Shown: positions 24,115 to 32,624 of the stretch, in pieces
Position numbering within the stretch: position 1 is the stretch's first letter
How the letters are laid out: the number at the start of each line of letters is the position of its first letter
Source: an uncultured Chthonomonas sp.
GTDB lineage: Bacteria; Armatimonadota; Chthonomonadetes; Chthonomonadales; CAJBBX01
Assembly (NCBI GenBank): GCA_903885605.1
Contig: CAISJD010000105.1
Span: 1 to 41,362 of the forward strand
Direction: 5' to 3'
Length of the DNA stretch: 41,362 nt
Notes under the pieces: model-generated
What the model was told of the DNA's origin: nothing
Seen by the model: the letters and a program-made list of their open reading frames with translations, nothing else
The model's database searches: none
Translations under genes and position numbers: made by a program

Positions 24115-26097
24115 ATGGGGCTTCTGGAACCGCTGCTTAGGACATCGCCCCTGACATTGGCGGCCGTGCTGGTGCTCTCCCCGGCTCTATTCGGCCTGGT
24201 CGTCTTCGGTGTGCGCACCAAGTGGTCGCGCAAGGGCGTCGTGACCGTGGCCGGCTGGGTACTGACCCTGGCGGCCGCTGCGGTCTTCGCCATCGCCTTC
24301 GTGGGCCGCGCCGCTCTCACAGCCACGCTTCCGGCCGATGCGGCGCCATGGTCGTTGCTGGTGGCCGGCGGCGACCTGGCCCTCCTGGCGGCGATCCTGG
24401 TCATCGCGGTCCGCTTCCGCTCGGTCAAGGTCCTGCTCGCCGCCCTGGTGCAGTTGGCGGTGGTCCTCTATGCCGAGTTCGCCGGGGGCCACGCGGCCGA
24501 GGCTGCCCCCGCGGTCTTCATTGACTGGCTCTCCGTGGTCATGGTGATGATCGTATCCGTCATCGGCAGCATCATCGTCGTCTACGGCCTGCCCTACATG
24601 AAGGAGCACGAGCGCCACCTTGGGATCGACGAGGCCGGCAGCCACAGGCCCGGCTTCTTCCTGACGATGCTGGTCTTCCTGGGCGCGATGAACGGCCTGG
24701 TGATCTTCGACGACCTACGCTGGGTCTTCTTCTTCTGGGAGGTCACGACGCTCTGCAGCTTCCTGCTGATCCGGCATGACGCCACTGAACTGGCCAACAC
24801 CAATGCCCTCCGTGCTCTCTGGATGAACACCCTCGGCGGCGTCGGCTTCGCCGTGGCCATCGCCCTCTTCGGTGCGCACGCCCAGACCTACTCGGTGCAG
24901 GCGCTCCTGCGTAGCCCCATGGGTGCTGCGGCCTCCGTGCCGATCGTGGCGGCCCTGGCCTGCCTCATGTTCGCCGCGTTCACCAAGTCCGCCCAGATGC
25001 CCTTCCATTCGTGGCTGCTGGGAGCCATGGTAGCCCCCACGCCGGTGTCGGCCCTGCTCCACTCCAGCACCATGGTCAAGGCCGGCGTCTACCTGCTGAT
25101 GCGCTTCGCCCCGGCGTTCCACGGGACCCAGCTCAGCAACGTGTTGGCCATCGCCGGCGGCTTCACCTTCGTGGCGACGGCGTTCCTGGCCATCGGGCAG
25201 ACCAACGCCAAGAAGATCCTGGCCTACAGCACGATCAGCAACCTGGGCCTGATCATCGCCTGCACCGGCCTGAACCGGCCGCTGGCGCTGGCGGCGGCCG
25301 TCATGCTGCTCATCTTCCACGCGCTCTCCAAGGGCCTCCTCTTCATGGCCTGCGGCGTGGTGGAGCACGGTATCCACAGCCGCGATATCGAGGATATGCA
25401 GGGGCTGGTGAACCGGATGCCGCTGACGACGCTCATCATGGTCATCGGTATCCTCTCCATGCTGCTTCCGCCCTTCGGAGTTCTGATCGCCAAGCTGGCG
25501 GCCATCGAGGCTTCGGTCCACCTGCCCCTGGCGATGGGGATGCTGGTCATCGGCAGCACGCTGACGGTGGCCTTCTGGACCAAGTGGACCGGCCGCCTGC
25601 TTACATCGGAGCCCGGCGCGGTACACCCCAAGATCGAGCACCTCCACGTGATGTACTTCGTGCCGCTTGTGCTACTGACCGTCGGGGCCGTCGCCTTCAG
25701 CCTGGCCGTCTTCCCGCTGCTCACGGAGCTGGTCGAGCCGGCAGTTACCCAGTACTACGCGCTGGTGTCCGGCGCTGCGGGAGGAGTGGACCTCTCGTCC
25801 GACGTGCTCGCGGTCCCGTGGGGGCTGGTGTTCGGGTTCATGGCCATAGCAGTCGCAGTGCCCGCACTCCTGACGAGGACGCGGCCCGATGAGGAGGTAG
25901 GCGCCTATATGTGCGGCGAGCAGATCGAAACGCCGAACGGCAGCGGCTTCATCACCGCCGCCGAGCAGAGCTGCGCCCTGTCGATCCGGGGGCACTACTT
26001 CGAGCGGTACGTCGGCGAGGAGACGCATGCGCTCTGGATGACGGTCGTGGCCGCGTTGCTTCTCGCCGGCATGTTCGGCGCGGTGGCGATCCGATGA
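24115..26097 (+). CDS. echA: Ech hydrogenase subunit EchA (NuoL-like proton-channel subunit)
   Basis: A 660-residue polytopic membrane protein of the NuoL/MrpA antiporter family. The conserved core contains FFFWEVTTLCSFLLI with the charged Glu, FTKSAQMPFHSWLLGAMVAPTPVSALLHSSTMVKAG with two conserved Lys, and QTNAKKILAYSTISNLG. The C-terminal ending VGAYMCGEQ is like EchA proteins. It should carry ion translocation for the complex. The ATG follows AGGGAGG (24102-24108), which lies inside the end of the tricorn gene. The stop overlaps the next ATG (ATGA). It is first of six hydrogenase genes in the same order as Methanosarcina barkeri echABCDEF. Confidence 0.92.
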   Translation: MGLLEPLLRTSPLTLAAVLVLSPALFGLVVFGVRTKWSRKGVVTVAGWVLTLAAAAVFAIAFVGRAALTATLPADAAPWSLLVAGGDLALLAAILVIAVRFRSVKVLLAALVQLAVVLYAEFAGGHAAEAAPAVFIDWLSVVMVMIVSVIGSIIVVYGLPYMKEHERHLGIDEAGSHRPGFFLTMLVFLGAMNGLVIFDDLRWVFFFWEVTTLCSFLLIRHDATELANTNALRALWMNTLGGVGFAVAIALFGAHAQTYSVQALLRSPMGAAASVPIVAALACLMFAAFTKSAQMPFHSWLLGAMVAPTPVSALLHSSTMVKAGVYLLMRFAPAFHGTQLSNVLAIAGGFTFVATAFLAIGQTNAKKILAYSTISNLGLIIACTGLNRPLALAAAVMLLIFHALSKGLLFMACGVVEHGIHSRDIEDMQGLVNRMPLTTLIMVIGILSMLLPPFGVLIAKLAAIEASVHLPLAMGMLVIGSTLTVAFWTKWTGRLLTSEPGAVHPKIEHLHVMYFVPLVLLTVGAVAFSLAVFPLLTELVEPAVTQYYALVSGAAGGVDLSSDVLAVPWGLVFGFMAIAVAVPALLTRTRPDEEVGAYMCGEQIETPNGSGFITAAEQSCALSIRGHYFERYVGEETHALWMTVVAALLLAGMFGAVAIR

Positions 26098-26960
26098 TGG
26101 CCGAGTACCTGGCTGCGCTGGCCGCGGTGCTCGTGGCCCCGTTCATCGGCGGCGTGCTGATGGGGGTGGACCGGATCGTCTCCGCCCGCCTGCAGAGCCG
26201 CCAGGGCCCACCCCTCTTCCAGCCGTTCTACGACATCCTGAAGCTCTTCGCCAAGCGCCGCATGGCCGCCAACACCTTCCAGATGATCAGCGTGTCGGTC
26301 TACCTGGCGTCCATGGTCCTCAGCCTCGCACTCCTCGTCATGGGGCAGGACCTCCTGGTGCTGCTCTTCATCCTTGCGCTGGGCAACATCATGCTGATCC
26401 TGGGCGGGTTCAGTGTGAAGTCGCCCTATAGCCAGCTCGGTAGCCAACGCGAAGTGCTTGTGCTGCTCGCCTACGAGCCGCTGCTGGTCTGCATGGTTGT
26501 CGGCGCCTACATCATGACGGGCAGCTTTTCGGCCGCGAGCGTCTTCGGCCTGGACCGCCCGCTGGCGCTGAGCATGCCTGCGTTCGTCGTCACCCAGGCC
26601 CTGGTGATGGCGATGAAGCTCCACAAGTCGCCGTTTGACGTCTCCGCGTCGCACCACGCCCATCAGGAGCTGGTGAGGGGCCTCTACACCGAGTTTTCCG
26701 GTCCCCAGATGGCGGTTATCGAGCTGGCGCACCTCTACGAACTGGTGCTCCTGCTCGGGTTCATCGCCCTGTTCTGGCATACCAACCTGGCGGTCGGCAT
26801 CGCGCTTGCGCTGGCCTGCCACGGCGCGGTGATCATTCTCGACAACATATCGGCCCGCATGACCACGCGATGGATGTTCGGCTTCACCTGGTCATTCGGA
26901 CTGGCGCTGGCAGCCGCCAACTTGGCCGCGCTCTACGCGACCGGCCCGCTGCCCAGATAG
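26094..26960 (+). CDS. echB: Ech hydrogenase subunit EchB (NuoH-like)
   Basis: A 288-residue membrane subunit homologous to NuoH/HyfC, with about eight hydrophobic segments. Landmarks are RLQSRQGPPLFQPFYDILKLFAK in the first cytoplasmic loop and SPFDVSASHHAHQELVRGL, the family's acidic quinone-site loop (FD-x(6)-HQELV). It anchors the soluble hydrogenase arm to the membrane channel. Start ATG 26094 overlaps the echA stop. The length is close to known EchB proteins (about 290). Confidence 0.93.
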   Translation: MMAEYLAALAAVLVAPFIGGVLMGVDRIVSARLQSRQGPPLFQPFYDILKLFAKRRMAANTFQMISVSVYLASMVLSLALLVMGQDLLVLLFILALGNIMLILGGFSVKSPYSQLGSQREVLVLLAYEPLLVCMVVGAYIMTGSFSAASVFGLDRPLALSMPAFVVTQALVMAMKLHKSPFDVSASHHAHQELVRGLYTEFSGPQMAVIELAHLYELVLLLGFIALFWHTNLAVGIALALACHGAVIILDNISARMTTRWMFGFTWSFGLALAAANLAALYATGPLPR

Positions 26961-26969
26961 GAGCGCTCG

Positions 26970-27419
26970 TTGGGTCTCATTGATATCGCTCGATCCAAGT
27001 CGCCATGGATCCTCCACTTCGACGCCGGGGCCTGCAACGGCTGTGACATCGAGTTGCTTGCCTGCCTGACCCCGGTCTACGATGTGGAGCGGTTCGGCAT
27101 CATCAATATCGGCAACCCGAAGCACGCCGACGTGTTGCTGGTAACCGGCACCGTGAACAAGCGGAGCGCCCGCGTCCTGCGAAACCTGTATGACCAGATG
27201 CCGGAACCGAAGGCCGTCGTGGCGATCGGGGCTTGCGCCCTTTCCGGCGGCGTCTTCCACCAGTGCTACAACATCCTGGGCGGTGTCGACGCAGTGCTTC
27301 CCGTCGATGTCTACGTCCCCGGCTGCGCGCCGAAGCCCGAAGCCATCATTGAGGGCGTTGTCATGGCGCTGGGCAGGATGCAAGAGCGCGAGCAGGCCCG
27401 GAAGCGAGGCGCCGCATGA
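26970..27419 (+). CDS. echC: Ech hydrogenase small subunit EchC (NuoB-like)
   Basis: A 149-residue electron-transfer subunit of group 4 [NiFe] hydrogenases, homologous to NuoB. It binds one proximal [4Fe-4S] cluster through Cys22 and Cys25 (ACNGCDIE), Cys89 (GACALSGG) and Cys119 (VPGCAPKPE). There is no Tat signal or extra clusters, as usual for group 4. The start is TTG 26970, justified by AGGAG at 26959-26963 overlapping the echB stop. It overlaps echD by ATGA. Confidence 0.93.
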   Translation: MGLIDIARSKSPWILHFDAGACNGCDIELLACLTPVYDVERFGIINIGNPKHADVLLVTGTVNKRSARVLRNLYDQMPEPKAVVAIGACALSGGVFHQCYNILGGVDAVLPVDVYVPGCAPKPEAIIEGVVMALGRMQEREQARKRGAA

Positions 27420-27835
27420 CCGAGGCAGCCCGCCCGCCCGTCGCGGCCGTGTGCGATGTGGAGCCCACTCGCCCGGTAGTCGTGGCCGACCTCTGCGCCG
27501 CCGCCGAGGCCATGGCCGTCCGCAACCTCCGCTTCGTCACCGCCACCTGCCTCGACATGGGCGAGACATTCGACATCTACTATCACTTCGCCGATGGCGG
27601 AGTTAAGCTGGAGAACCTGCTGGTGACCATCCCGCGGGAGGCCGAGTTGCCCAGCATCACCGGAAGCTATCTGGGCGCCTTCCTCGTCGAGAACGAGATG
27701 AAGGAGCTCTTCGGCGTCAACGTCGTCGACATCGCCATCGACTACAACGGCCGCCTCTTCATGACGGAACTGGACCAGCCGCACCCCATGGCCAAGGTCC
27801 AGTCCGGCGCGGCGCCCGCCGTGGCAGGAGAGTAG
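27416..27835 (+). CDS. echD: Ech hydrogenase subunit EchD (NuoC-like)
   Basis: A 139-residue soluble subunit homologous to the 30-kDa NuoC subunit, reduced to its core. The C-terminal pattern GAFLVENEMKELFGVNVVDI, followed by GRLFM, corresponds to the NuoC signature E(R)ExxDxFGI; the first 35 residues are variable. It holds the large subunit to the small subunit. Start ATG 27416 lies in the echC stop overlap; echE follows after 6 nt. Confidence 0.88.
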   Translation: MTEAARPPVAAVCDVEPTRPVVVADLCAAAEAMAVRNLRFVTATCLDMGETFDIYYHFADGGVKLENLLVTIPREAELPSITGSYLGAFLVENEMKELFGVNVVDIAIDYNGRLFMTELDQPHPMAKVQSGAAPAVAGE

Positions 27836-27841
27836 CGGACC

Positions 27842-28921
27842 ATGGCACAACGCACCGTTATCCCGTTCGGACCGCAGCACCCCGTCCTGCCGGAGCCCAT
27901 CCAGCTGAAGCTGACGCTCAAGGACGAGATCGTCGAGGAGGCGCTCCCGCACATCGGCTACGTCCACCGCGGCGTCGAGAAGGCGGCCGAGAGGATGGAT
28001 TACACGCAGAACGTCTTCCTCGTAGAGCGAATCTGCGGCATCTGCAGTTTCATCCACGCCCTCTGCTACTGCCAGGGCCTGGAGCGGCTCATGGGCCTCG
28101 AGGTCCCGCGCCGCGCCGCCTACCTCCGCGTCATCTGGAGCGAACTCCACCGCCTGCAGAGCCACCACCTCTGGCTGGGGCTCTACGCCGATGCTTTCGG
28201 GTTCGAGAGCCTCTTCATGGAGTTCTGGCGCTGCCGCGAGATGCTCATGGACATCTTCGAGAAGACGGCCGGCAGCCGCGTCATCATCTCGGCATGCTGC
28301 ATCGGCGGCGTGCGGCGGGATATCTCGGACCAGCACCTGCAGGAGACACTGGACACCCTGGAGGCGCTGGAGGCCGCCTTCGACAAGTCGTCCGACGTGA
28401 TGCTCAACGACTACACGGTGAAGAAGCGCACGGTCGGCAAGGGCGTCCTTCCAGCCGATAAGGCCATCCTGCTGGGCGCGGCAGGACCCGTCCTGCGCGC
28501 CAGCGGCGTGGAGCAGGACGCTCGCCAGACAGGCTTCGCCGCTTACGACGAGCTGCGCGTGGAGCCCGTGGTCGAGACCGCGGGCGACTGCTATGCCCGC
28601 GCCAAGGTGCGCATCCGTGAGTGCCGCCAGTCGCTGGACCTGGTTCGGCGCGCCATCGCGGGACTGCCCGACACCGACATCGCCGTGCGGCCCAAGGGCA
28701 GGCCCAATGGCCGCACGATCTCGCGCGTTGAGCAGCCCCGCGGCGAACTGCTCTACTTCCTGGCGGCCAACGGGACCCAGAAGCTGGACAGGCTCCGCGT
28801 GCGAACGCCCACCTTCGCCAACGTGGCTCCGCTGGTGCATATGCTGCCCGGCTGCGAGGTCGCCGACGTTCCCGTGATCGTGCTCTCCATCGACCCGTGC
28901 ATCAGCTGCACGGAACGCTAG
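27842..28921 (+). CDS. echE: Ech hydrogenase catalytic large subunit EchE, [NiFe] group 4
   Basis: A 359-residue catalytic subunit. Both nickel-iron ligand motifs are intact: RICGICSFIH (Cys65, Cys68) near the N-terminus and DPCISC (Cys353, Cys356) at the end. This separates a true hydrogenase from NuoD-like relatives, which lack these cysteines. It would reduce protons with ferredoxin electrons, or oxidise H2. The chain ends three residues after the last Cys (TER), so there is no C-terminal extension for a maturation protease to remove. The motifs and gene order fit group 4e. Maturation genes (hypABCDEF) are absent from the window. Confidence 0.95.
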   Translation: MAQRTVIPFGPQHPVLPEPIQLKLTLKDEIVEEALPHIGYVHRGVEKAAERMDYTQNVFLVERICGICSFIHALCYCQGLERLMGLEVPRRAAYLRVIWSELHRLQSHHLWLGLYADAFGFESLFMEFWRCREMLMDIFEKTAGSRVIISACCIGGVRRDISDQHLQETLDTLEALEAAFDKSSDVMLNDYTVKKRTVGKGVLPADKAILLGAAGPVLRASGVEQDARQTGFAAYDELRVEPVVETAGDCYARAKVRIRECRQSLDLVRRAIAGLPDTDIAVRPKGRPNGRTISRVEQPRGELLYFLAANGTQKLDRLRVRTPTFANVAPLVHMLPGCEVADVPVIVLSIDPCISCTER

Positions 28922-28931
28922 GAACCATCCC

Positions 28932-29279
28932 ATGATGCTCAGCAGTGTCGTCCGCAACCTTTTCAGCAAGCCGGCTACCCGCCCCTTCCCGGTGTCGGCC
29001 CGTACGGCTCCCGACGGCTACAGGGGCGCGGTGGCGTTCGAGGAGGATGTGTGCATCTACTGCGGCGCCTGTGCCACGCGCTGCCCGGCCAACGCCATCT
29101 GCGTCGACCGTGTGGCCAAGAGCCTGGACTTCGACCCGTTCAAATGCGTGCAGTGCGGCGCATGCGCCGAGGCGTGCAAGAAGGGGTGCGTCCAGCTTCA
29201 GATCGACTACCAGCATCCCGTCACGGTACATGGCACGGTGACCTTCCACGGGGCGCCCAAGCCGACGGAGGCGCCCTGA
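28932..29279 (+). CDS. echF: Ech hydrogenase ferredoxin subunit EchF (NuoI-like)
   Basis: A 115-residue polyferredoxin with two classical [4Fe-4S] motifs, Cys41-44-47-51 (CIYCGACATRC) and Cys72-75-78-82 (CVQCGACAEAC). It accepts electrons from soluble ferredoxin and passes them to EchC. ATG 28932 is preceded by AGGAA at the echE stop. It ends the echABCDEF run; a new promoter for the next gene starts 14 nt after its stop. Confidence 0.93.
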   Translation: MMLSSVVRNLFSKPATRPFPVSARTAPDGYRGAVAFEEDVCIYCGACATRCPANAICVDRVAKSLDFDPFKCVQCGACAEACKKGCVQLQIDYQHPVTVHGTVTFHGAPKPTEAP

Positions 29280-29292
29280 GGGCCATCGCCGG

Positions 29293-29321
29293 TTGACGGT
29301 TGCCGCGCTGCCGTGTAGAAT
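29293..29321 (+). promoter_or_regulatory. Sigma-70-type promoter of the VOC gene
   Basis: -35 TTGACG (29293-29298), 17-nt spacer, -10 TAGAAT (29316-29321). Each hexamer is 5 of 6 to consensus. Transcription would start about 35 nt before the VOC GTG, making this gene independent of the ech operon. Confidence 0.6.
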
Positions 29322-29362
29322 GCCCGTAACGCGGCTATCTTCCTGGAGGGGGTTGGCCCAGA

Positions 29363-29719
29363 GTGACCATTGCGGGTATCCGATGCATGGCGTGGGTCCG
29401 CGATATGGAGGCGGCGTTGCGCTTCTACCGCGACGTCGTGGGCCTGACGCTGGTTGCCGAGGAAGAGGAGTGGGCGGCGTTCGCCGAGGGCTTCGGCCTG
29501 ATGTCCGGCGCCGACGGCCTCCCGGGCGACGACCTGCGCGTCAGCGCCCTGCAGGTCTGCTTCGTGGTCGACAGCGTGGACGAGTGGTACGACCGCCTGG
29601 TGGCGCGCGGAGTGCCCTTCATGGTCCTGCCTCGCGACCTGGGCGAGGGCAGGATGGCGGCGTTCAGGGATCCTGAGGGCCTGGTGGTCCAGATCATGCA
29701 GGCGGACCGGGAGGCGTGA
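29363..29719 (+). CDS. VOC/glyoxalase-fold protein lacking histidine
   Basis: A 118-residue vicinal-oxygen-chelate fold protein: two beta-alpha-beta-beta-beta units, the first starting IRCMAWVRDMEAALRFYRDVVG, the second LQVCFVVDSVDEWYDRLVARG and ending FRDPEGLVVQIMQ. The normal metal ligands are missing: the first-strand His is Met/Trp, the last-strand Glu is Gln, and the whole protein contains no His. It is therefore not a canonical glyoxalase I or dioxygenase; a binding or resistance-like role is possible. The start is GTG 29363. It lies between ech and the acyl-CoA synthetase. Confidence 0.82.
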   Translation: MTIAGIRCMAWVRDMEAALRFYRDVVGLTLVAEEEEWAAFAEGFGLMSGADGLPGDDLRVSALQVCFVVDSVDEWYDRLVARGVPFMVLPRDLGEGRMAAFRDPEGLVVQIMQADREA

Positions 29720-29825
29720 CAACGCCGGTTCGTCCGTGAGGTGGCAGCATCGAGGTTGTGACGCTCTCCGGCGTGCGCCGGCGGGCCGTATTCGCCGCAG
29801 TACCCCCGTGGGGAGGGGAAAGGCA

Positions 29826-31595
29826 GTGACAACCATCTACGGCATGTTCCAGGACACCGTGAGTCGGTTCGCCGACCGCCGCGCCCTGGCGTACAAGGTT
29901 CGTGGCACGTACAACCACGTCACGTACGGCGAGCTGAACGAGCGAATGCGCGACTTCCGCCGGGGTTTGGCGGCGCTGGGGGTCAGCCGGGGTGACCGCG
30001 TAGCGGTGCTCTCGTACAACCGCGTCGAGTGGGCCGTCACCGACCTGGCCGTCCACGGTATCGGCGCGGTGCTGGTGCCCATCTACCATACGTTGCCGCC
30101 GGTCCAGGTAGAGCACTACCTCCGCGACTCGGGTGCCGCCGTCATCGTGGTGGAGGACGCCAAGCAATACGCCAAGATCGCCGAGGTGCGGGACCGCATC
30201 CCGGCCCTGCGGCACGTGGCACTGATGAGCGGCGAGGCAGTGGAAGGTGTGCTCTCCTGGCAGGATGTGGTGGAGATGGGCCGCAAGTCAGGCATCGACG
30301 ATGCCGACCTCGACACGGCTGCGGCCGCCATCGATCCCGCCGCCGTAGCCACCTTCATCTACACCTCGGGAACCACCGGAGCGCCCAAGGGCGCCATGCT
30401 GTCGCATACGGCGCTGCTCAACACCTGGAAGGCCGCGGTGCAGATCGTCCGGCTCGACGAGACCGATATCTTCCTCTCGTTCCTGCCCCTATGCCACGTG
30501 GTCGAGCGCGTGGCGGGCCACTACCTGCCGCTGGCTATCGGCGCCCAGATCTACTACTCCGACGGCCCGTTCGGCGTGGCCAACGAGATCGCCACCATCC
30601 GGCCCACGCTCTTCATCTGCGTGCCCCGGCTCTTCGAGGCCATCGAGGAAAAGGTGCGCGAGCATGGCGCCAAGCTGCCTCCGTTGCGGCGCAAGGTGTT
30701 CGATTGGGCCCTGAAGACCGGCGAGGAGTGCGCTGCCGTCCTGCGCGACGGAGGAGCCCTGAGCGCCACCCAGTCGGCCGCGCGGGCGCTGGCCGACAAG
30801 CTGGTCCTATCCAAGGTCCGCGAGAAGGTCACAGGCGGACGGGCTCGCTACTTCGTCTCCGGCGGAGCGCCGCTGGGCGTGGGTACCGCGTCGCTCTTCA
30901 GCGGCGTGGGTGTGCCCATGCTGGAGGGTTACGGGCTCACGGAGTCCCCGGTCCTCACGTTGAACCGGCCGGGCAAGGCGCGCCTGGGGACCGTCGGCAC
31001 GCCGCTGCCGGGGATCGAGATCAGCATCGCCGCCGACGGCGAGGTGCTGGGCCGCGGCCCGTGCCTGATGGACGGGTACTACAACCAGCCCGAGGCCACT
31101 GCGGCCGCCATCGACGCGGATGGCTGGTTCCATACGGGCGACATCGGCGTCATCGACGAGCACGGCCACCTGCACATCACGGACCGGAAGAAGGACATCA
31201 TCGTCCTGGCGAACGGCAAGAACGTGGCGCCGCAGCCCATCGAGGCGCGCATCAAGCGGAGCCCCTTCGTGTCGGAGGTGGTCCTCATCGGCGACCGCCA
31301 GAACGTCATCCACGCCCTGGTCGTGCCTACCTTCGACCGCGTGAAGATCTGGGCCGCCGAGCAGGGCCTCGCCGCCACGGAGCCGGCCGACCTGGCCCGG
31401 GCGCCCGAGGTGGTCAAGCTGATCAAGGGCGAGGTCGACCGTGTCTCGCAGGACCTGGCCGACTATGAGCGCATTCGCAAGATCGCCCTGATGGACCACT
31501 CCTTCACCATCGAGGGCGGCGAACTGACGCCCACCCTCAAGGTGAAGCGCAGCGTCGTGAGCCAGAAGTACGGGTCGCTCCTGGGGGGCGGCTGA
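29826..31595 (+). CDS. Long-chain fatty acid-CoA ligase (AMP-forming)
   Basis: A 589-residue adenylate-forming enzyme that activates fatty acids through an acyl-AMP to acyl-CoA. Motifs are YTSGTTGAPKG at 179-189 (P-loop), LPLCHVVERV, EGYGLTESP (ATP/adenine), GWFHTGDIG and TDRKKDIIVLANGKNVAP with the C-domain hinge. The FADD/FACS-like pattern with an ERV after the CHV region fits very-long/long-chain synthetases. Start GTG 29826 follows GGAGGGG (29812-29818). Membrane-associated in other bacteria. An 8-bp hairpin lies 18 nt after its stop. Confidence 0.9.
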   Translation: MTTIYGMFQDTVSRFADRRALAYKVRGTYNHVTYGELNERMRDFRRGLAALGVSRGDRVAVLSYNRVEWAVTDLAVHGIGAVLVPIYHTLPPVQVEHYLRDSGAAVIVVEDAKQYAKIAEVRDRIPALRHVALMSGEAVEGVLSWQDVVEMGRKSGIDDADLDTAAAAIDPAAVATFIYTSGTTGAPKGAMLSHTALLNTWKAAVQIVRLDETDIFLSFLPLCHVVERVAGHYLPLAIGAQIYYSDGPFGVANEIATIRPTLFICVPRLFEAIEEKVREHGAKLPPLRRKVFDWALKTGEECAAVLRDGGALSATQSAARALADKLVLSKVREKVTGGRARYFVSGGAPLGVGTASLFSGVGVPMLEGYGLTESPVLTLNRPGKARLGTVGTPLPGIEISIAADGEVLGRGPCLMDGYYNQPEATAAAIDADGWFHTGDIGVIDEHGHLHITDRKKDIIVLANGKNVAPQPIEARIKRSPFVSEVVLIGDRQNVIHALVVPTFDRVKIWAAEQGLAATEPADLARAPEVVKLIKGEVDRVSQDLADYERIRKIALMDHSFTIEGGELTPTLKVKRSVVSQKYGSLLGGG

Positions 31596-31613
31596 TCTCC
31601 CCACCGCCCGTGC

Positions 31614-31638
31614 CCGGCGCGAGACCGAAACGCGCCGG
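31614..31638 (+). terminator. Strong hairpin after the acyl-CoA synthetase, candidate terminator
   Basis: CCGGCGCG (31614-31621) and CGCGCCGG (31631-31638) form a perfect 8-bp stem with a 9-nt loop AGACCGAAA. A further GGGCGCGCC follows at once and could pair alternatively. No U-tract. It separates the synthetase from the ABC operon. Confidence 0.4.
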
Positions 31639-31709
31639 CCGGGCGCGCCGTAGTGTAGCCATCGCGCCGACATCCTCGGCGTCCGCCCGAATGGAGTGAC
31701 GCGTCGCCC

Positions 31710-32624
31710 ATGCCTATCGCCGCCACCGAAGGTCTCACGGTCCGCTACGGCGCTGCCGTGGCCGTGTCCGACCTGACGCTGGAGATTGCCTCGGGCTGCA
31801 CGGGCATCCTGGGACCCAACGGCGCAGGCAAGACTACGCTGATCAAGACGCTCCTCGGCTTCATTCGCCCGTTCTCGGGCTCGGCCAGGGTGATGGACCT
31901 CGACGTCGCGACGCAGGAGCTGGAGATACGCGCCCGCGTCGGCCTCATGCCCGAGAGCGACTGCCACATCCCCGGCATGAACGCCGTCACCTTCGTCGCC
32001 TACGCCGGCGAGTTGGCGGGCATGCCCTCCCGGGCGGCCCTTCGCCGCGCACACGAGGTGCTGGAGTACTGCGGCCTGGGTGAGGCCCGGTACCGCAACA
32101 TAGAGACCTACTCCACCGGCATGAAGCAGCGCATCAAGCTCGCACAGGCCCTGGTCCACGGCCCGGGCATCCTGATCCTCGATGAGCCGACCAACGGCCT
32201 CGATCCCGCCGGGCGCGAGGAGATGCTGGCCCTGGTTCGCGACATCTCGCATGACAAGGGCCTCTCCGTCCTGGTCTCGTCGCACCTGTTGCCCGATATT
32301 GAGCGGACATGCGATCAGGTGGTCCTGATGCAGAAGGGCCGCTTGGCCGCCCAGGGCTCCGTGGAGGATCTGCGCAAGACCGACGACCGCCTCTACGAAG
32401 TCGAGGTGCAGATGGCTGTCCTGGCCTTCGAGCAGGCCCTTGAGTGGCGGTCACTCAAGGTCGTGTCCCAGGTAGGCGCCCGCTACCGGATCGTGGCCCC
32501 GCCGGAGATGGCCGACGTGGCTCGTGTGGTGTTTGAGGCCGCCCGCGAGGCCGGAGCCCAGGTGCGCGGCATCATGCCCGCCCGCAGGAGCCTTGAGGAA
32601 GTCTTCATGGAGGCAGTAGATTGA
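31710..32624 (+). CDS. ABC-2 type transporter ATPase, first pair
   Basis: A 304-residue ATPase of the CcmA/NatA type: Walker A GPNGAGKT (35-42), signature YSTGMKQR, Walker B ILILDEPTNGLD with catalytic Glu, and SSHLLPDIE with the H-loop His. A C-terminal domain of about 90 residues follows, as in ABC-2 exporters. Start ATG 31710 has only a weak Shine-Dalgarno. Its stop overlaps the TTG start of the permease. It is first of five coupled or nearly coupled genes (ATPase, permease, ATPase, permease, glnD). Substrate unknown. Confidence 0.92.
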   Translation: MPIAATEGLTVRYGAAVAVSDLTLEIASGCTGILGPNGAGKTTLIKTLLGFIRPFSGSARVMDLDVATQELEIRARVGLMPESDCHIPGMNAVTFVAYAGELAGMPSRAALRRAHEVLEYCGLGEARYRNIETYSTGMKQRIKLAQALVHGPGILILDEPTNGLDPAGREEMLALVRDISHDKGLSVLVSSHLLPDIERTCDQVVLMQKGRLAAQGSVEDLRKTDDRLYEVEVQMAVLAFEQALEWRSLKVVSQVGARYRIVAPPEMADVARVVFEAAREAGAQVRGIMPARRSLEEVFMEAVD

